Assembly: GCA_949840465.1 (NCBI GenBank)
Contig: CATKXE010000007.1
Span: 1-64,000 of the forward strand
Length of the DNA stretch: 64,000 nt
Reading direction: 5' to 3'
DNA from: an uncultured Lachnospiraceae bacterium
GTDB lineage: Bacteria; Bacillota; Clostridia; Lachnospirales; Lachnospiraceae
The notes beneath the pieces were generated by a model. That model was not told where the DNA came from and ran no database searches. It saw only the letters and a program-made list of their open reading frames with translations. This document shows positions 50,529 through 60,262 of the stretch, piece by piece. The first letter of the stretch is position 1. Each line of letters begins with the position of its first letter. The position numbers and the translations under genes were made by a program.

Positions 50529-51658
50529 TGAAGGGGGACGTACCGTATATGGATAGCAAGATTCTGGTGACCCGCTCCTCCATGCCCGGCATGGAGGAGT
50601 ATATAGATGAGATCAGGGAGATGTGGGACAGCCATTGGCTGACCAATATGGGACCGAAGCATCAGAAGCTGGAAGAAGAGTTAAAGAAATATTTGGGCCT
50701 GGATCATATCGAGCTTCTGGTCAACGGACATATGGCGCTGGAACTGACCCTGCAGGCCATGAACCTGCAGGGGGAGGTCATCACCACGCCCTTCACGTTT
50801 GCATCCACCACACACGCGATTGTGCGCAATGGGCTGAAACCGGTATTCTGCGACATTGATCCGGTTACATATACGATGGACGCCGGGAAGCTGGAAAAAC
50901 TGATTACAGATTATACCTGCGCGGTGCTTCCGGTGCATGTGTACGGCAATATCTGTAATATAGAAGAGATTGAGCGCATCGCGCATAAATATGAATTAAA
51001 AGTCATTTATGACGCGGCGCATGCGTTTGGGGAGACTTACCATGGAAAGGGAATCGGCAGCTTTGGGGACGCCTCCTGTTTTAGTTTCCATGCCACCAAA
51101 GTATTCAACAGTATTGAAGGGGGAGCGGTGAGCTACCGGGAGAAATGGCTGGGCGACTATCTCTATGAATTGAAGAATTTCGGCTTCCACGGACCGGAGG
51201 AGGTCAGCGAGGTAGGGGCGAATGCAAAGCTCAATGAGTTCAGTGCGTCCATGGGCCTGTGCAACCTCCGCCATGTGGACGAGGAGATCCAGAAGCGGAA
51301 AAAGATTGTGGAGCGCTATCGGGAACGGCTGGAGGGAATCGACGGAATCCGGTTAAATGTGGTTCAGGACGGGGTAAAATCCAACTATTCCTATTTTCCG
51401 GTGGTCTTTGAGGAAAAGCAGTTTGGAGCCAGCAGGGCCGAAGTGTTTGACCGGCTGGCGGAGCATGGGATCGGCGCAAGAAAATATTTTTACCCGCTGA
51501 CCAATACGTTTTCCTGCTTCCATCGGAGGTTTGATGTGTCAAAGACCCCCGCAGCCCTTCATATCAGTAAGAGGGTGCTGACGCTGCCGCTGTACGCAGG
51601 ACTGGGGCTTTCGGATGTGGATCGCATCTGTGATGTGGTGGTAAGCTGTAAAGGATAA
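50525..51658 (+). CDS. DegT/DnrJ/EryC1/StrS-family aminotransferase
   Basis: LTNMGPKHQKLEEELKKYLG, TPFTFASTTHAIVRNGLKPVFCDID, YDAAHAFG, SFHATKVFNSIEGGAV. Confidence 0.95.
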   Translation: MMKGDVPYMDSKILVTRSSMPGMEEYIDEIREMWDSHWLTNMGPKHQKLEEELKKYLGLDHIELLVNGHMALELTLQAMNLQGEVITTPFTFASTTHAIVRNGLKPVFCDIDPVTYTMDAGKLEKLITDYTCAVLPVHVYGNICNIEEIERIAHKYELKVIYDAAHAFGETYHGKGIGSFGDASCFSFHATKVFNSIEGGAVSYREKWLGDYLYELKNFGFHGPEEVSEVGANAKLNEFSASMGLCNLRHVDEEIQKRKKIVERYRERLEGIDGIRLNVVQDGVKSNYSYFPVVFEEKQFGASRAEVFDRLAEHGIGARKYFYPLTNTFSCFHRRFDVSKTPAALHISKRVLTLPLYAGLGLSDVDRICDVVVSCKG

Positions 51659-51659
51659 G

Positions 51660-51703
51660 AAAAAGAGCCGTTTTTGGGGCACCCTCCGTAAGGAAGGTGC
51701 CCC
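51660..51703 (-). repeat. Left terminal inverted repeat / terminator-like element of the defence island
   Basis: Minus strand: GGGGCACCTTCCTTACGGAGGGTGCCCC-AAAAA-CGGCTCTTTTT. Confidence 0.5.
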
Positions 51704-51757
51704 AAGGCTTTGCATCTCAAATTAAGTATTGTTGTATGAAAACGGTGTAGCAAGTTG

Positions 51758-51940
51758 CTATGTCGTTTTTGTTGCTCTTGCAGCTTTGTTCTGCATATGC
51801 TCTTGGAAATATTCTTCCATTTCTTCGGGGGAAGGCTCTCTGATAATGCCGATTCCGTTATAGCGGATTTCGACACTTTGGTAACGCTTGCTTTTAAATT
51901 TTCCTGCTCGCGTTCCAAAGACATTGACATTGTAGCGGTT
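51758..51940 (-). pseudogene. Decayed C-terminal fragment, probably of a serine recombinase/integrase
   Basis: Minus-strand frame not in the ORF track: NRYNVNVFGTRAGKFKSKRYQSVEIRYNGIGIIREPSPEEMEEYFQEHMQNKAARATKTT* with an in-frame stop immediately upstream and no start. Confidence 0.5.
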
Positions 51941-52167
51941 TTAGTCCCTTGCTTACGAGGAATTATATTATACATTACAGAGTGATTGCTCGTTAAGATA
52001 TTAAAAGCATACTTTTACCTATACTTTTAAAAATATTGGAAATAATATTTTTGATTTGCTTTTTCAAGAAACTGTGTATTAAAAATTGTTGATATCCACT
52101 CTCTTTTGTGTTAGAATATTTTCAGAACACAGTTTTAGATAATTGTAATTTGAAAGTTGGTGTATAA

Positions 52168-52773
52168 ATGGACAAAAAGAAAACTGCTGAAAAGGTAATA
52201 AGTAATACAGGTGGTATTGTTAAAACTTCCGAATTTGTTTCCGCAGGGCTTTCGAATTTTGATGTTGCCAATTTGTGCAATGATGGATATATCGAGCGTA
52301 TACGACACGGTTATTATCAGCTTGCAGGAAAAGAAGATATAAAAGAGGAACAAATACTTGCATCGCTTCTTCCTGAAGGTATTGTTTGTGTTGAGTCTGC
52401 ACTTTTTTATTATGGATACAGTGATTTTGCACCAAGGCAATGGTCTATCGCTGTTCCAAGGACATTTTCAAGAACAAGGCTGAAATTTGATACTTTGCCT
52501 ATGAAAATATATTACATTCAAAATTCTCAATTTGAAATAGGAAAAGCAAAAAGCAATTTTAATGGCGTGAAACTTGCTGTTTATGACCGTGAACGCACCA
52601 TTTGCGACTGTTTCAAATATCGCACAAAGCTCGACAATGAGCTGTTTAATAAAGCTCTTAATGCCTATGTCGCAGATGATAAGAAAAATTTAGGCAATCT
52701 TTCAAAATACGCAAAGGAAATGCGAGTTTACACAAAACTGATGAATATAATGGAGGTGCTTCTTAATGGCTGA
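52168..52773 (+). CDS. Type IV toxin-antitoxin AbiEi-family antitoxin
   Basis: wHTH GGIVKTSEFVSAGLSNFDVANLCNDGYIERIRHGYYQL; overlaps AbiEii by 8 nt. Confidence 0.9.
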   Translation: MDKKKTAEKVISNTGGIVKTSEFVSAGLSNFDVANLCNDGYIERIRHGYYQLAGKEDIKEEQILASLLPEGIVCVESALFYYGYSDFAPRQWSIAVPRTFSRTRLKFDTLPMKIYYIQNSQFEIGKAKSNFNGVKLAVYDRERTICDCFKYRTKLDNELFNKALNAYVADDKKNLGNLSKYAKEMRVYTKLMNIMEVLLNG

Positions 52774-53662
52774 TATGGCTGTGTCCGTACTTGCAAGACT
52801 AAAAAACAAAGCAAAAGAAAGTGGTAGAAGTTATCAGCTCTGCTTGCAGCTTTTTTGCCAAGAGGAGTTTCTGCGCCGTTTAGAAAAATCAAAGTATGCA
52901 GAAAATCTTGTATTAAAAGGTGGATTGTTTATTTATTCTGTTACTGATTTTGACAGCCGGGTAACGGTGGATGTAGATTTTCTTCTTCAGAAAGTTCCCA
53001 ATACTCCTGAACAGTTAAAAGTTGTGTTAGAGGAAATCATTGCTACTCCGACAAAAAATGATTTTATTACCTTTGAAATTAAAGACATTGCACCGATTGC
53101 TATTCAAAAGAAGTATGCAGGTATCGGTGCTTCACTTGTAGCATATATCAAAAATACCAAAACGCCATTCAGCATTGATTTCGGTGTAGGGGATGTTATT
53201 GTGCCGAAGCAGGAAAAACGAAAAATTCCTACACAACTTGATGATTTTACTGCCCCGACGGTAAATACATATTCTCTCGAAACGACCATTGCCGAGAAGC
53301 TTGATGCAATTCTCAGCCTAATGGAATTTTCAAGCCGAATGAAAGATTATTACGATATTCATTATCTTGCAAATAAGTTTGATTTTGATGGCGATGTCTT
53401 GACCGAAGCGCTTAAAAAGACTTTTGAAAACCGTGGACACGCATTTACGATTGAACAGTTTGAGCGGATTATGGGTTTTGCCGATGATTCCGTCATGCAG
53501 AAAAAGTGGAGAGCCTTTACCCGTAAGATAGATACGAAAACTGCTGTTTTCGACACAGTGCTTAAAACAATAAATGCATTTCTTACGAAACCATTCACAG
53601 CAGCAGTACAAAATGAAGAATACGTTAAACAATGGTCAGCTTCCGTTTGCGAATGGAAGTAA
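52766..53662 (+). CDS. Nucleotidyltransferase AbiEii/AbiGii toxin family protein
   Basis: VLKGGLFIYSVTDFDSRVTVDVDFLLQ (GG..D.D NTase), PFSIDFGVGDVI, TYSLETTIAEKLDAILS. Confidence 0.93.
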   Translation: MADMAVSVLARLKNKAKESGRSYQLCLQLFCQEEFLRRLEKSKYAENLVLKGGLFIYSVTDFDSRVTVDVDFLLQKVPNTPEQLKVVLEEIIATPTKNDFITFEIKDIAPIAIQKKYAGIGASLVAYIKNTKTPFSIDFGVGDVIVPKQEKRKIPTQLDDFTAPTVNTYSLETTIAEKLDAILSLMEFSSRMKDYYDIHYLANKFDFDGDVLTEALKKTFENRGHAFTIEQFERIMGFADDSVMQKKWRAFTRKIDTKTAVFDTVLKTINAFLTKPFTAAVQNEEYVKQWSASVCEWK

Positions 53663-53676
53663 TTTAGGAGGATATT

Positions 53677-55542
53677 ATGAACAGATTTGATATTATAAAT
53701 AGGATTGGCGATCAATACCGTATAGGTAATACTGAAACTGGTGAGTTCAGCTATACACAAGCCTTGAAAACTGTTGGTAAAGATATTAGGGATTACCAAA
53801 AAGCCACAACAGGAACCCAACACCAGTTTCTGGATATTCGTTTTGAAAACGAACGACTTACTGTTCTTGTAGAATGCAAAAATAAATTCAGTCGTTGGGA
53901 CAAGGCAAAAATTCAAGGGCAATTGCAAGACTATGTGCGTTTTGAGAAAGCATATTCCGATAAAAAGATTGTCGCTATACTTGCTGAAACCGACGGAGAC
54001 GATGTATGGGTATGGTATGGTCAGTCTGTTATTATCGATGACGAACACCGTAGGGAAGAAGAGACCGTCCTTCGCCCATTTGAAGAATATGAAAATTTGT
54101 GCTTTGGTAGAGTTAACGACAAAATTAAGGTTGTTGATTCTATTAAAACACTTAACGAAAAGCTTCATTCTGATGGCATCAACGAGAAATTACGCAGTCA
54201 ATTTGTTGGTACTTGCCTTCTTGCACTAAAAAACGGTCTTGTTTATAAAAATGTAAAAGAAACGTTGGATCCGAAAACGGGAAAGAAGCTTGTGCCTGAA
54301 AGAGTTGTTTTGAAGAGTGTCAAAGATATTCTTGAAGGTTTGCTAACCCGTGGTGGTAGCCTGAATAAGGCTGGAAAACTTGCTGTATTGAACAGTAAAG
54401 TCCTTGATGACCAAGATGTTACAAGCCTGACCTATAAAGAACTCGAAGATATACTGCAATTTATCGACAATAATGTGGTTCCATATATCAATGATAAAAG
54501 TACAGCAGGACAGGACTTACTGAATTTGTTTTTTACAACATTCAACAAATATGTTGGTAAATCCGATAAGAACCAGGCATTTACACCTGATCATATTTGC
54601 GATTTTATGAGCAAGGCAGTTGGCGTAAATAAAAACTCTCGTGTTTTGGATCCCTGTTGCGGAAGTGGAGCTTTCCTTGTCAGAGCAATGACAGATGCAA
54701 TGGATGATTGCGACACTGAAGAAGAACGTGAAGAAGTAAAGAAAAATCAAATTTTCGGCATTGAATATGAGGAAGGTGCATTTGGTTTGTCCTCAACTAA
54801 TATGCTAATTCACGGTGACGGCAACTCTAATGTTGTTCAGGATTCTATGTTTAAACGAGCTAATTGGATTGCAGAAAACAATATTAACATCGTATTAATG
54901 AATCCACCATACAACGCTACTAAAAAATGCTGCGACCCGGATTATACAAAGAGATGGGCTGCAAAGAAAAAGGAAGACCCATCTAAGGGACTGCACTTTG
55001 TTGAATGGGTAGCTCGTCACGTTCCTTCTACTTGTAAAATGGCGGTTTTGCTTCCTATGCAGGCAGCTATAGGTAATGCTGGTGATGTAAAAGACTTCAA
55101 AAAGAAAATGCTGGATAACTATACTCTTGATGCAGTGTTTTCTCTTCCCGTGGAAATGTTTTATCCCGGCGCTGCAGCGGTTGCCTGCTGTATGATTTTT
55201 GACCTTTCGCAGAAACACGAAAAAGCAAATAAAGATACTTTCTTTGGTTATTTCAAAGACGATAAATTTATAAAGAGAAAAGGGCTTGGTCGTATTGAGC
55301 GCACTGATTCCGATGGGAATAGCTTATGGGTTAAGACGAAGGAACAGTGGCTTAACCTTTATAAGAATAAGAGAGAGGTTCCGGGCTTATCTGTTATGCA
55401 CCGTGTTACTTGGAAAGATGAGTGGCTTGCAGAAGCATATATGGAAACTGATTATAGTACATTACAGGAGGCTGATTTCCAAAAAGTACTTAATGATTAC
55501 TTATCGTATCTTGTGAAAAGCGGAGGGGTAATCAATGATTGA
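53677..55542 (+). CDS. N-6 DNA methylase fused to an N-terminal PD-(D/E)XK-type nuclease domain (BcgI-like / type IIB or IIG RM subunit)
   Basis: N-term LDIRFENERLTVLVECKNKF; methylase motifs VLDPCCGSGAFLVRAM and IVLMNPPYNATKK. Confidence 0.85.
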   Translation: MNRFDIINRIGDQYRIGNTETGEFSYTQALKTVGKDIRDYQKATTGTQHQFLDIRFENERLTVLVECKNKFSRWDKAKIQGQLQDYVRFEKAYSDKKIVAILAETDGDDVWVWYGQSVIIDDEHRREEETVLRPFEEYENLCFGRVNDKIKVVDSIKTLNEKLHSDGINEKLRSQFVGTCLLALKNGLVYKNVKETLDPKTGKKLVPERVVLKSVKDILEGLLTRGGSLNKAGKLAVLNSKVLDDQDVTSLTYKELEDILQFIDNNVVPYINDKSTAGQDLLNLFFTTFNKYVGKSDKNQAFTPDHICDFMSKAVGVNKNSRVLDPCCGSGAFLVRAMTDAMDDCDTEEEREEVKKNQIFGIEYEEGAFGLSSTNMLIHGDGNSNVVQDSMFKRANWIAENNINIVLMNPPYNATKKCCDPDYTKRWAAKKKEDPSKGLHFVEWVARHVPSTCKMAVLLPMQAAIGNAGDVKDFKKKMLDNYTLDAVFSLPVEMFYPGAAAVACCMIFDLSQKHEKANKDTFFGYFKDDKFIKRKGLGRIERTDSDGNSLWVKTKEQWLNLYKNKREVPGLSVMHRVTWKDEWLAEAYMETDYSTLQEADFQKVLNDYLSYLVKSGGVIND

Positions 55543-56599
55543 TACATCTCAATGGAAGTTTTTTGATTTAATTGGCGATAACGGAATATTTAGAATTGAG
55601 TCTTGCAAGTGTAGTAATGCAGGAGAACTTCTGGAAGACGGAACAGATATTGAATATATCGGTGCTAAAAAAGATGATAATGGGGTTATGACTCTTGTTA
55701 AGTACAACCAAAACCTTGTTACGAAAGGGAATTGTATTATTTTTATTTGCGATGGACAGGGCTCAGTAGGATATGCCAATTATATAAATCACGATTTTAT
55801 AGGCTCAACTACATTGTCTGCAGGTTATAATAGTCATTTGAATGAGAAAAATGGCTTGTTTATAGTTACTGTCCTTGATCTGGAGCGTTATAGATATTCA
55901 TTTGGACGCAAATATAAGCCCAATTTACCAAAGGCAAAAATCAAATTACCTTCTACCCCTACTGGTGAGCCAGATTGGGCGTATATGGAAAAATATATTG
56001 ATTCTTTGAGCTTTCATCCAATAACAACAAGTATACATAAAGGCAATTCAGTTTTGTTGGATACAAAAGAGTGGAAAAAGTTTTATCTACACAAGCTATT
56101 TGTTGCAAGTATGGGTAACGGTATTGATGCCATTCTTACCACAAGCGATGACCCCAAATACAATTATGTTTCCCGGGATAGCAACGGAAATGGTGTAGTG
56201 GGATTCGTAGATGAGATTGAGGGTGAAGAACCTTTTCCTGCTGGGGCAATGTCATTAGCTTTGGGCGGAAGTTTTTTGGGGTCTTGCTTTATTCAGAAGA
56301 AAACATTCTATACTGCTCAAAATGTTGCTGTACTACAAGAAAAGATTCCTTTAACTAATCATACAAAGTTGTTTATTGCAACGCTTATTAGAAACGAATG
56401 TAAGATAAAATATCAAGCGTTTGGTCGAGAACTTAATGCACATTTTCGAAAAGATTTTACCATTAAGTTGCCTGTTAAGTCCGATGCAAACGGTATAGTG
56501 TATAATGAAACGCATGAGTTTTCGGACGAGGGCTATATTCCTGATTGGGATTGGATGGACAAATATATGAAATCCTTGCCGTATAGTGACAGGATATAG
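55535..56599 (+). CDS. Restriction-modification specificity (S) subunit
   Basis: Two TRD-like halves each ending in a PDWxxMxKYxxSL helix (GEPDWAYMEKYIDSL; YIPDWDWMDKYMKSL); overlaps the methylase stop. Confidence 0.87.
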   Translation: MIDTSQWKFFDLIGDNGIFRIESCKCSNAGELLEDGTDIEYIGAKKDDNGVMTLVKYNQNLVTKGNCIIFICDGQGSVGYANYINHDFIGSTTLSAGYNSHLNEKNGLFIVTVLDLERYRYSFGRKYKPNLPKAKIKLPSTPTGEPDWAYMEKYIDSLSFHPITTSIHKGNSVLLDTKEWKKFYLHKLFVASMGNGIDAILTTSDDPKYNYVSRDSNGNGVVGFVDEIEGEEPFPAGAMSLALGGSFLGSCFIQKKTFYTAQNVAVLQEKIPLTNHTKLFIATLIRNECKIKYQAFGRELNAHFRKDFTIKLPVKSDANGIVYNETHEFSDEGYIPDWDWMDKYMKSLPYSDRI

Positions 56600-56613
56600 A
56601 AGGAGGCACATTG

Positions 56614-56667
56614 ATGAACGAATTGCGAATGACAGCGCTTCCTGTTGCTGAAATTACTATAATGTAA
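56614..56667 (+). pseudogene. 17-codon ORF with strong RBS directly after the S subunit; probable truncated downstream gene
   Basis: AGAAGGAGGCACATTG-ATGAACGAATTGCGAATGACAGCG... = MNELRMTALPVAEITIM*. Confidence 0.4.
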
Positions 56668-56717
56668 ATTAACCGTTGCCCCTATATTCCTATGGATTTA
56701 TTTTTTTTCGATTGGGA

Positions 56718-56763
56718 GAAGCTACTTCCTTATGTAGCCTCCCCCTTGTGCGGCTCTTTTTTT
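56718..56763 (+). repeat. Right terminal inverted repeat / terminator-like element of the defence island
   Basis: GAAGCTACTTCCTTATGTAGCCTCCCCCTTGTGCGGCTCTTTTTTT; shares CTTCCTTA-N18-CGGCTCTTTTT with the minus strand of 51660-51696. Confidence 0.5.
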
Positions 56764-56826
56764 GTGGCTGCGCTGATACAAAGAAGAAGGATGCAGGCTG
56801 CTTCCCGGGGGAGACTGGCGTAAATA

Positions 56827-58863
56827 TCATTCGATCACCAGTACTTCCGGGAGATGTGCATAATAATCGTAATCCACGATATCAGCCGAAACCTGTATCT
56901 TATTTTCTACAATGGCGCTTACCTCTGCAATATAGTCTTCTTCGGTCTCTTCATCGTCAAAAGACGCCCCTTCAAAGGGGGTAAATTCTTCTGTAGAATT
57001 CTGATAAATGCCTTTTCCGGTTATCCAGCTTCTGTCCGGGAATATGACGAACTGCTCCGCATCGGACAGGATATCGCGTCCGGCCAGCAATCGGGAGTCG
57101 TATTCCAGCCCCATCAGGTTCGCTACTGTGGGGAAGATATCAATACTGCTGCAGTATTTGGGGACTTCAACCGGTTCCTGCATGGATGCAGACCAGACCA
57201 CCAGAGAACTGTGATACCATTCCAGGCTATCCTCAAGGTCTTCCCCCGCCAGTTCACTGCACATGTCCTGAAAACCATAAGGAATATGATCCGGCCCGAT
57301 TACAAATAATGTGTGATCCAGCATTCCTTTTTCCTCCAGCCGTTCGATCAGATATTCTACCGCCAGTTCCAGTTCATAATTGCAGGCCAGATATTTTTTT
57401 GCTTCATCGGAATAGGGAAGGTCTTTCACCAGATCCCAGTGCCTGGCCGACATATCATTGGAATCGTCATAGTTGGCGTGGCCGCTGAAGCTCATGTAAT
57501 TCGTGTAGAAAGGCTCCAGTCCCGGATCCCCATATACATCGAATGTATCTGACACCAGTTTGAGATCCGACTGGGGCCAGAGGACCTTGCCGTCTTCGTG
57601 CGTTTCAAACTGATATCCGCCGTTGCCCGCAGCATACCATTCGAATCCCATATTGGGATGGGATTTATTCCTGAAATAAAAATCATGGAGATAGCTGTGG
57701 AAAGCCCGGACTCCATATCCTTCTTTCAATAGCAGCCGGCTTAATGTAAACTGCATGTTATTTTCATTTTCCCCGGTCTCCACCATGCTGAAGGGGCCGC
57801 TTTCCTTGGGGATCAGCCCGGTCAGGTTGGCGAATTCACCGCCGATGGTGCTTCCGTTCCACAGAGGCGTATAGTAATTTTCAAAGACAAACCCTTCATG
57901 GAGGAGTTTGTACAGGGTCGGGGTCAGGTCCTCACGAACCGCGTATTTCCACCATCCTTCCGCAGTAATGAAGATCAGGTTGTATCCTTCAAACATCCCG
58001 GTATACGCATTCTGATAGGTAGGATCCTCATTCTTCATATATTCATGAAGGGATCGGATTTTTTTATTCGTGGTGTGGCTTATCAGCATATCAAAATCAT
58101 AGTCGATCATATTGGGTTCCCTGGCTTCGCCCTCTTCCTCTCCTGCGCTGCCCTGGTCAATCACGTTGCTGTTGTCCATCATCCCATAGAACAGCGAGTC
58201 GTATCCGGTCAGCCCCTTCAATGTGACCCGGAAGAAATCCTGGGAAATCCCTGTGAAAAGCCCCAGGGTCTGGATATTGTGATTAATCTGGGTGCTGTAA
58301 AAATAAGTATACAGGGGGGATTTCAGTCCAGTTCCAAAGGGCAGCAGGCAGAAAAGGCCTGCTATATATAGAAGGAAAGCGGCGGCCCAGCCTTTTTTGA
58401 CCGTACGTTTGGAAACGGGGTTGCAGATCAATTTGAACACGCATAAAAAAGCGTACAGGACGCAGGGGAGGAAGCATACGATCAGCTTTCCAGTATGTTT
58501 CCCAATATATTCAAACAGTACATTCTGAAAATCCACTGCATTGCCGGCCATCGCGATGCTGCTGAAAGGAGCCAGGAGCGTGTGGAAAATACCGTAATAG
58601 ATCATCTCCATGACGCAGAAAGCGCATACGAGAAAGGTAATGAGCGCTCCGATTGCGATATTGAGCCTCCGGGAGAAACAGGAGCATAAAAAAGCCGCAA
58701 ATATTACCACAGGAAGACATAATATGAACGGGATCAGGATATTGCCATCTTTAAATATGTTCAAATGTAAATAAATCTCACTGAAACTATATAGAAATAA
58801 AAACCAAAGAATAGTAAATGCGGCTGGCCTTAATACCAGGACTTTTTGACTGTGCAACTGCAT
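56827..58863 (-). CDS. LTA synthase/sulfatase-family membrane protein
   Basis: N-terminal TMs, then YNLIFITAEGWWKYAVREDLTPTLYKLLHEGFVFENYYTPLWNGSTIGGEFANLTGL, FVIGPDHIPYG. Confidence 0.9.
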   Translation of the reverse strand: MQLHSQKVLVLRPAAFTILWFLFLYSFSEIYLHLNIFKDGNILIPFILCLPVVIFAAFLCSCFSRRLNIAIGALITFLVCAFCVMEMIYYGIFHTLLAPFSSIAMAGNAVDFQNVLFEYIGKHTGKLIVCFLPCVLYAFLCVFKLICNPVSKRTVKKGWAAAFLLYIAGLFCLLPFGTGLKSPLYTYFYSTQINHNIQTLGLFTGISQDFFRVTLKGLTGYDSLFYGMMDNSNVIDQGSAGEEEGEAREPNMIDYDFDMLISHTTNKKIRSLHEYMKNEDPTYQNAYTGMFEGYNLIFITAEGWWKYAVREDLTPTLYKLLHEGFVFENYYTPLWNGSTIGGEFANLTGLIPKESGPFSMVETGENENNMQFTLSRLLLKEGYGVRAFHSYLHDFYFRNKSHPNMGFEWYAAGNGGYQFETHEDGKVLWPQSDLKLVSDTFDVYGDPGLEPFYTNYMSFSGHANYDDSNDMSARHWDLVKDLPYSDEAKKYLACNYELELAVEYLIERLEEKGMLDHTLFVIGPDHIPYGFQDMCSELAGEDLEDSLEWYHSSLVVWSASMQEPVEVPKYCSSIDIFPTVANLMGLEYDSRLLAGRDILSDAEQFVIFPDRSWITGKGIYQNSTEEFTPFEGASFDDEETEEDYIAEVSAIVENKIQVSADIVDYDYYAHLPEVLVIE

Positions 58864-59138
58864 TTTATATGATCTCCTTATCTAAGGTTAAGGTGCGCAG
58901 GGAACTGGGTACGCCATGATTCCATGCGGCTCCCTGAAAAGTCCCACAAAAAGCGGGGCAAAAAAACAATATTTATGCTACATTATAATGTCAGAAATGT
59001 CAATGAAATATTCAGTTTTTCCAGAGCCAAAAAGAATTAAGGTTTACAAGAGTTGATTTTGTGCAATACTAATGCTATAATTGGAAAATAATCAGGAAAT
59101 GGAAAAAATAAGAAGATGTAATTGATGGAGGAGAGACT

Positions 59139-60221
59139 ATGCGGACGTACCTTGTAACCGGCGGCGCCGGATTTATTGGTTCTAATTATATACATTATAT
59201 GTTAAAAAAATATCAGGATGAGATCCGGATTATCAATGTAGACAAGCTGACCTATGCGGGCAATCTGGAGAATCTGAAGGGCGTGGAGGGCCGCGGCAAC
59301 TATACATTTATCAAGGCGGATATCTGTGATTCCGGCGCGATCCGCCGGATTTTTGCGGAATATGATATTGACAGGGTGGTTCATTTTGCGGCGGAGAGCC
59401 ATGTGGATCGGAGTATCCGGGATCCGGAAGTGTTCGTGAAGACGAATGTGCTGGGAACCCTGGTTATGCTCAATGCGGCGAAAGAAGCCTGGGAACTTCC
59501 GGATGGGACATTTAAGGAAGGCAAGAAGTTCCTTCATGTATCCACAGACGAGGTGTATGGATCTTTGGAGGATGAGAATGCGTATTTCTATGAGACTACG
59601 CCATATGATCCGCACAGCCCGTATTCTGCCAGCAAAGCATCGTCGGATATGCTGGTGAAGTCCTATATGGATACTTACAGATTTCCGGCGAATATCACGA
59701 ACTGCAGCAATAACTACGGACCCTACCAGTTCCCGGAAAAGCTGATCCCATTGATTATTCATAATGCGCTGCAGGGCAGGAAGCTGCCGGTATACGGCGA
59801 CGGCAAGAATGTCCGTGACTGGCTTTATGTGGAAGACCATGCAAAAGGGATCGATATGGTCCAGGAAAAGGGACGCCTCTTTGAGACTTACAATATCGGC
59901 GGCCATAATGAGAAGCAGAATATCCAGATCATCCATATTATTCTTGATACGCTTCAGGAGATGCTGCCAGAGGAAGACCCCAGGAGAGAGCTGGTCAGTG
60001 AAGGGCTGATTACCTATGTGGAAGACCGCAAAGGGCACGACAGGCGTTACGCAATAGCGCCGGATAAGATTAAGGCGGAAATAGGCTGGTATCCTGAGAC
60101 GAAGTTTGAAGACGGAATCAGGAGGACGATCCAGTGGTTTTTTGAACACGAAGAATGGATGAAGAATGTTACAAGCGGGGACTATCAGAAATACTATGAA
60201 GAGATGTATTGCGGGAAGTAA
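59139..60221 (+). CDS. rfbB: dTDP-glucose 4,6-dehydratase
   Basis: [68 protein letters not shown]. Confidence 0.97.
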   Translation: MRTYLVTGGAGFIGSNYIHYMLKKYQDEIRIINVDKLTYAGNLENLKGVEGRGNYTFIKADICDSGAIRRIFAEYDIDRVVHFAAESHVDRSIRDPEVFVKTNVLGTLVMLNAAKEAWELPDGTFKEGKKFLHVSTDEVYGSLEDENAYFYETTPYDPHSPYSASKASSDMLVKSYMDTYRFPANITNCSNNYGPYQFPEKLIPLIIHNALQGRKLPVYGDGKNVRDWLYVEDHAKGIDMVQEKGRLFETYNIGGHNEKQNIQIIHIILDTLQEMLPEEDPRRELVSEGLITYVEDRKGHDRRYAIAPDKIKAEIGWYPETKFEDGIRRTIQWFFEHEEWMKNVTSGDYQKYYEEMYCGK

Positions 60222-60262
60222 CTCAGATCCCCGGTTCGATTTTACACAGGAGGTTTCATTTT

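Noticed and set aside
51559-51975. 138-aa minus-strand ORF at the island's left edge
   Set aside because: Overlaps the end of the DegT aminotransferase; an alternative frame gives a more convincing recombinase-tail sequence, so this frame is judged spurious.
59202-60149. 315-aa ORF antisense to rfbB
   Set aside because: rfbB is unambiguous on the plus strand; antisense frame has no domain signal.
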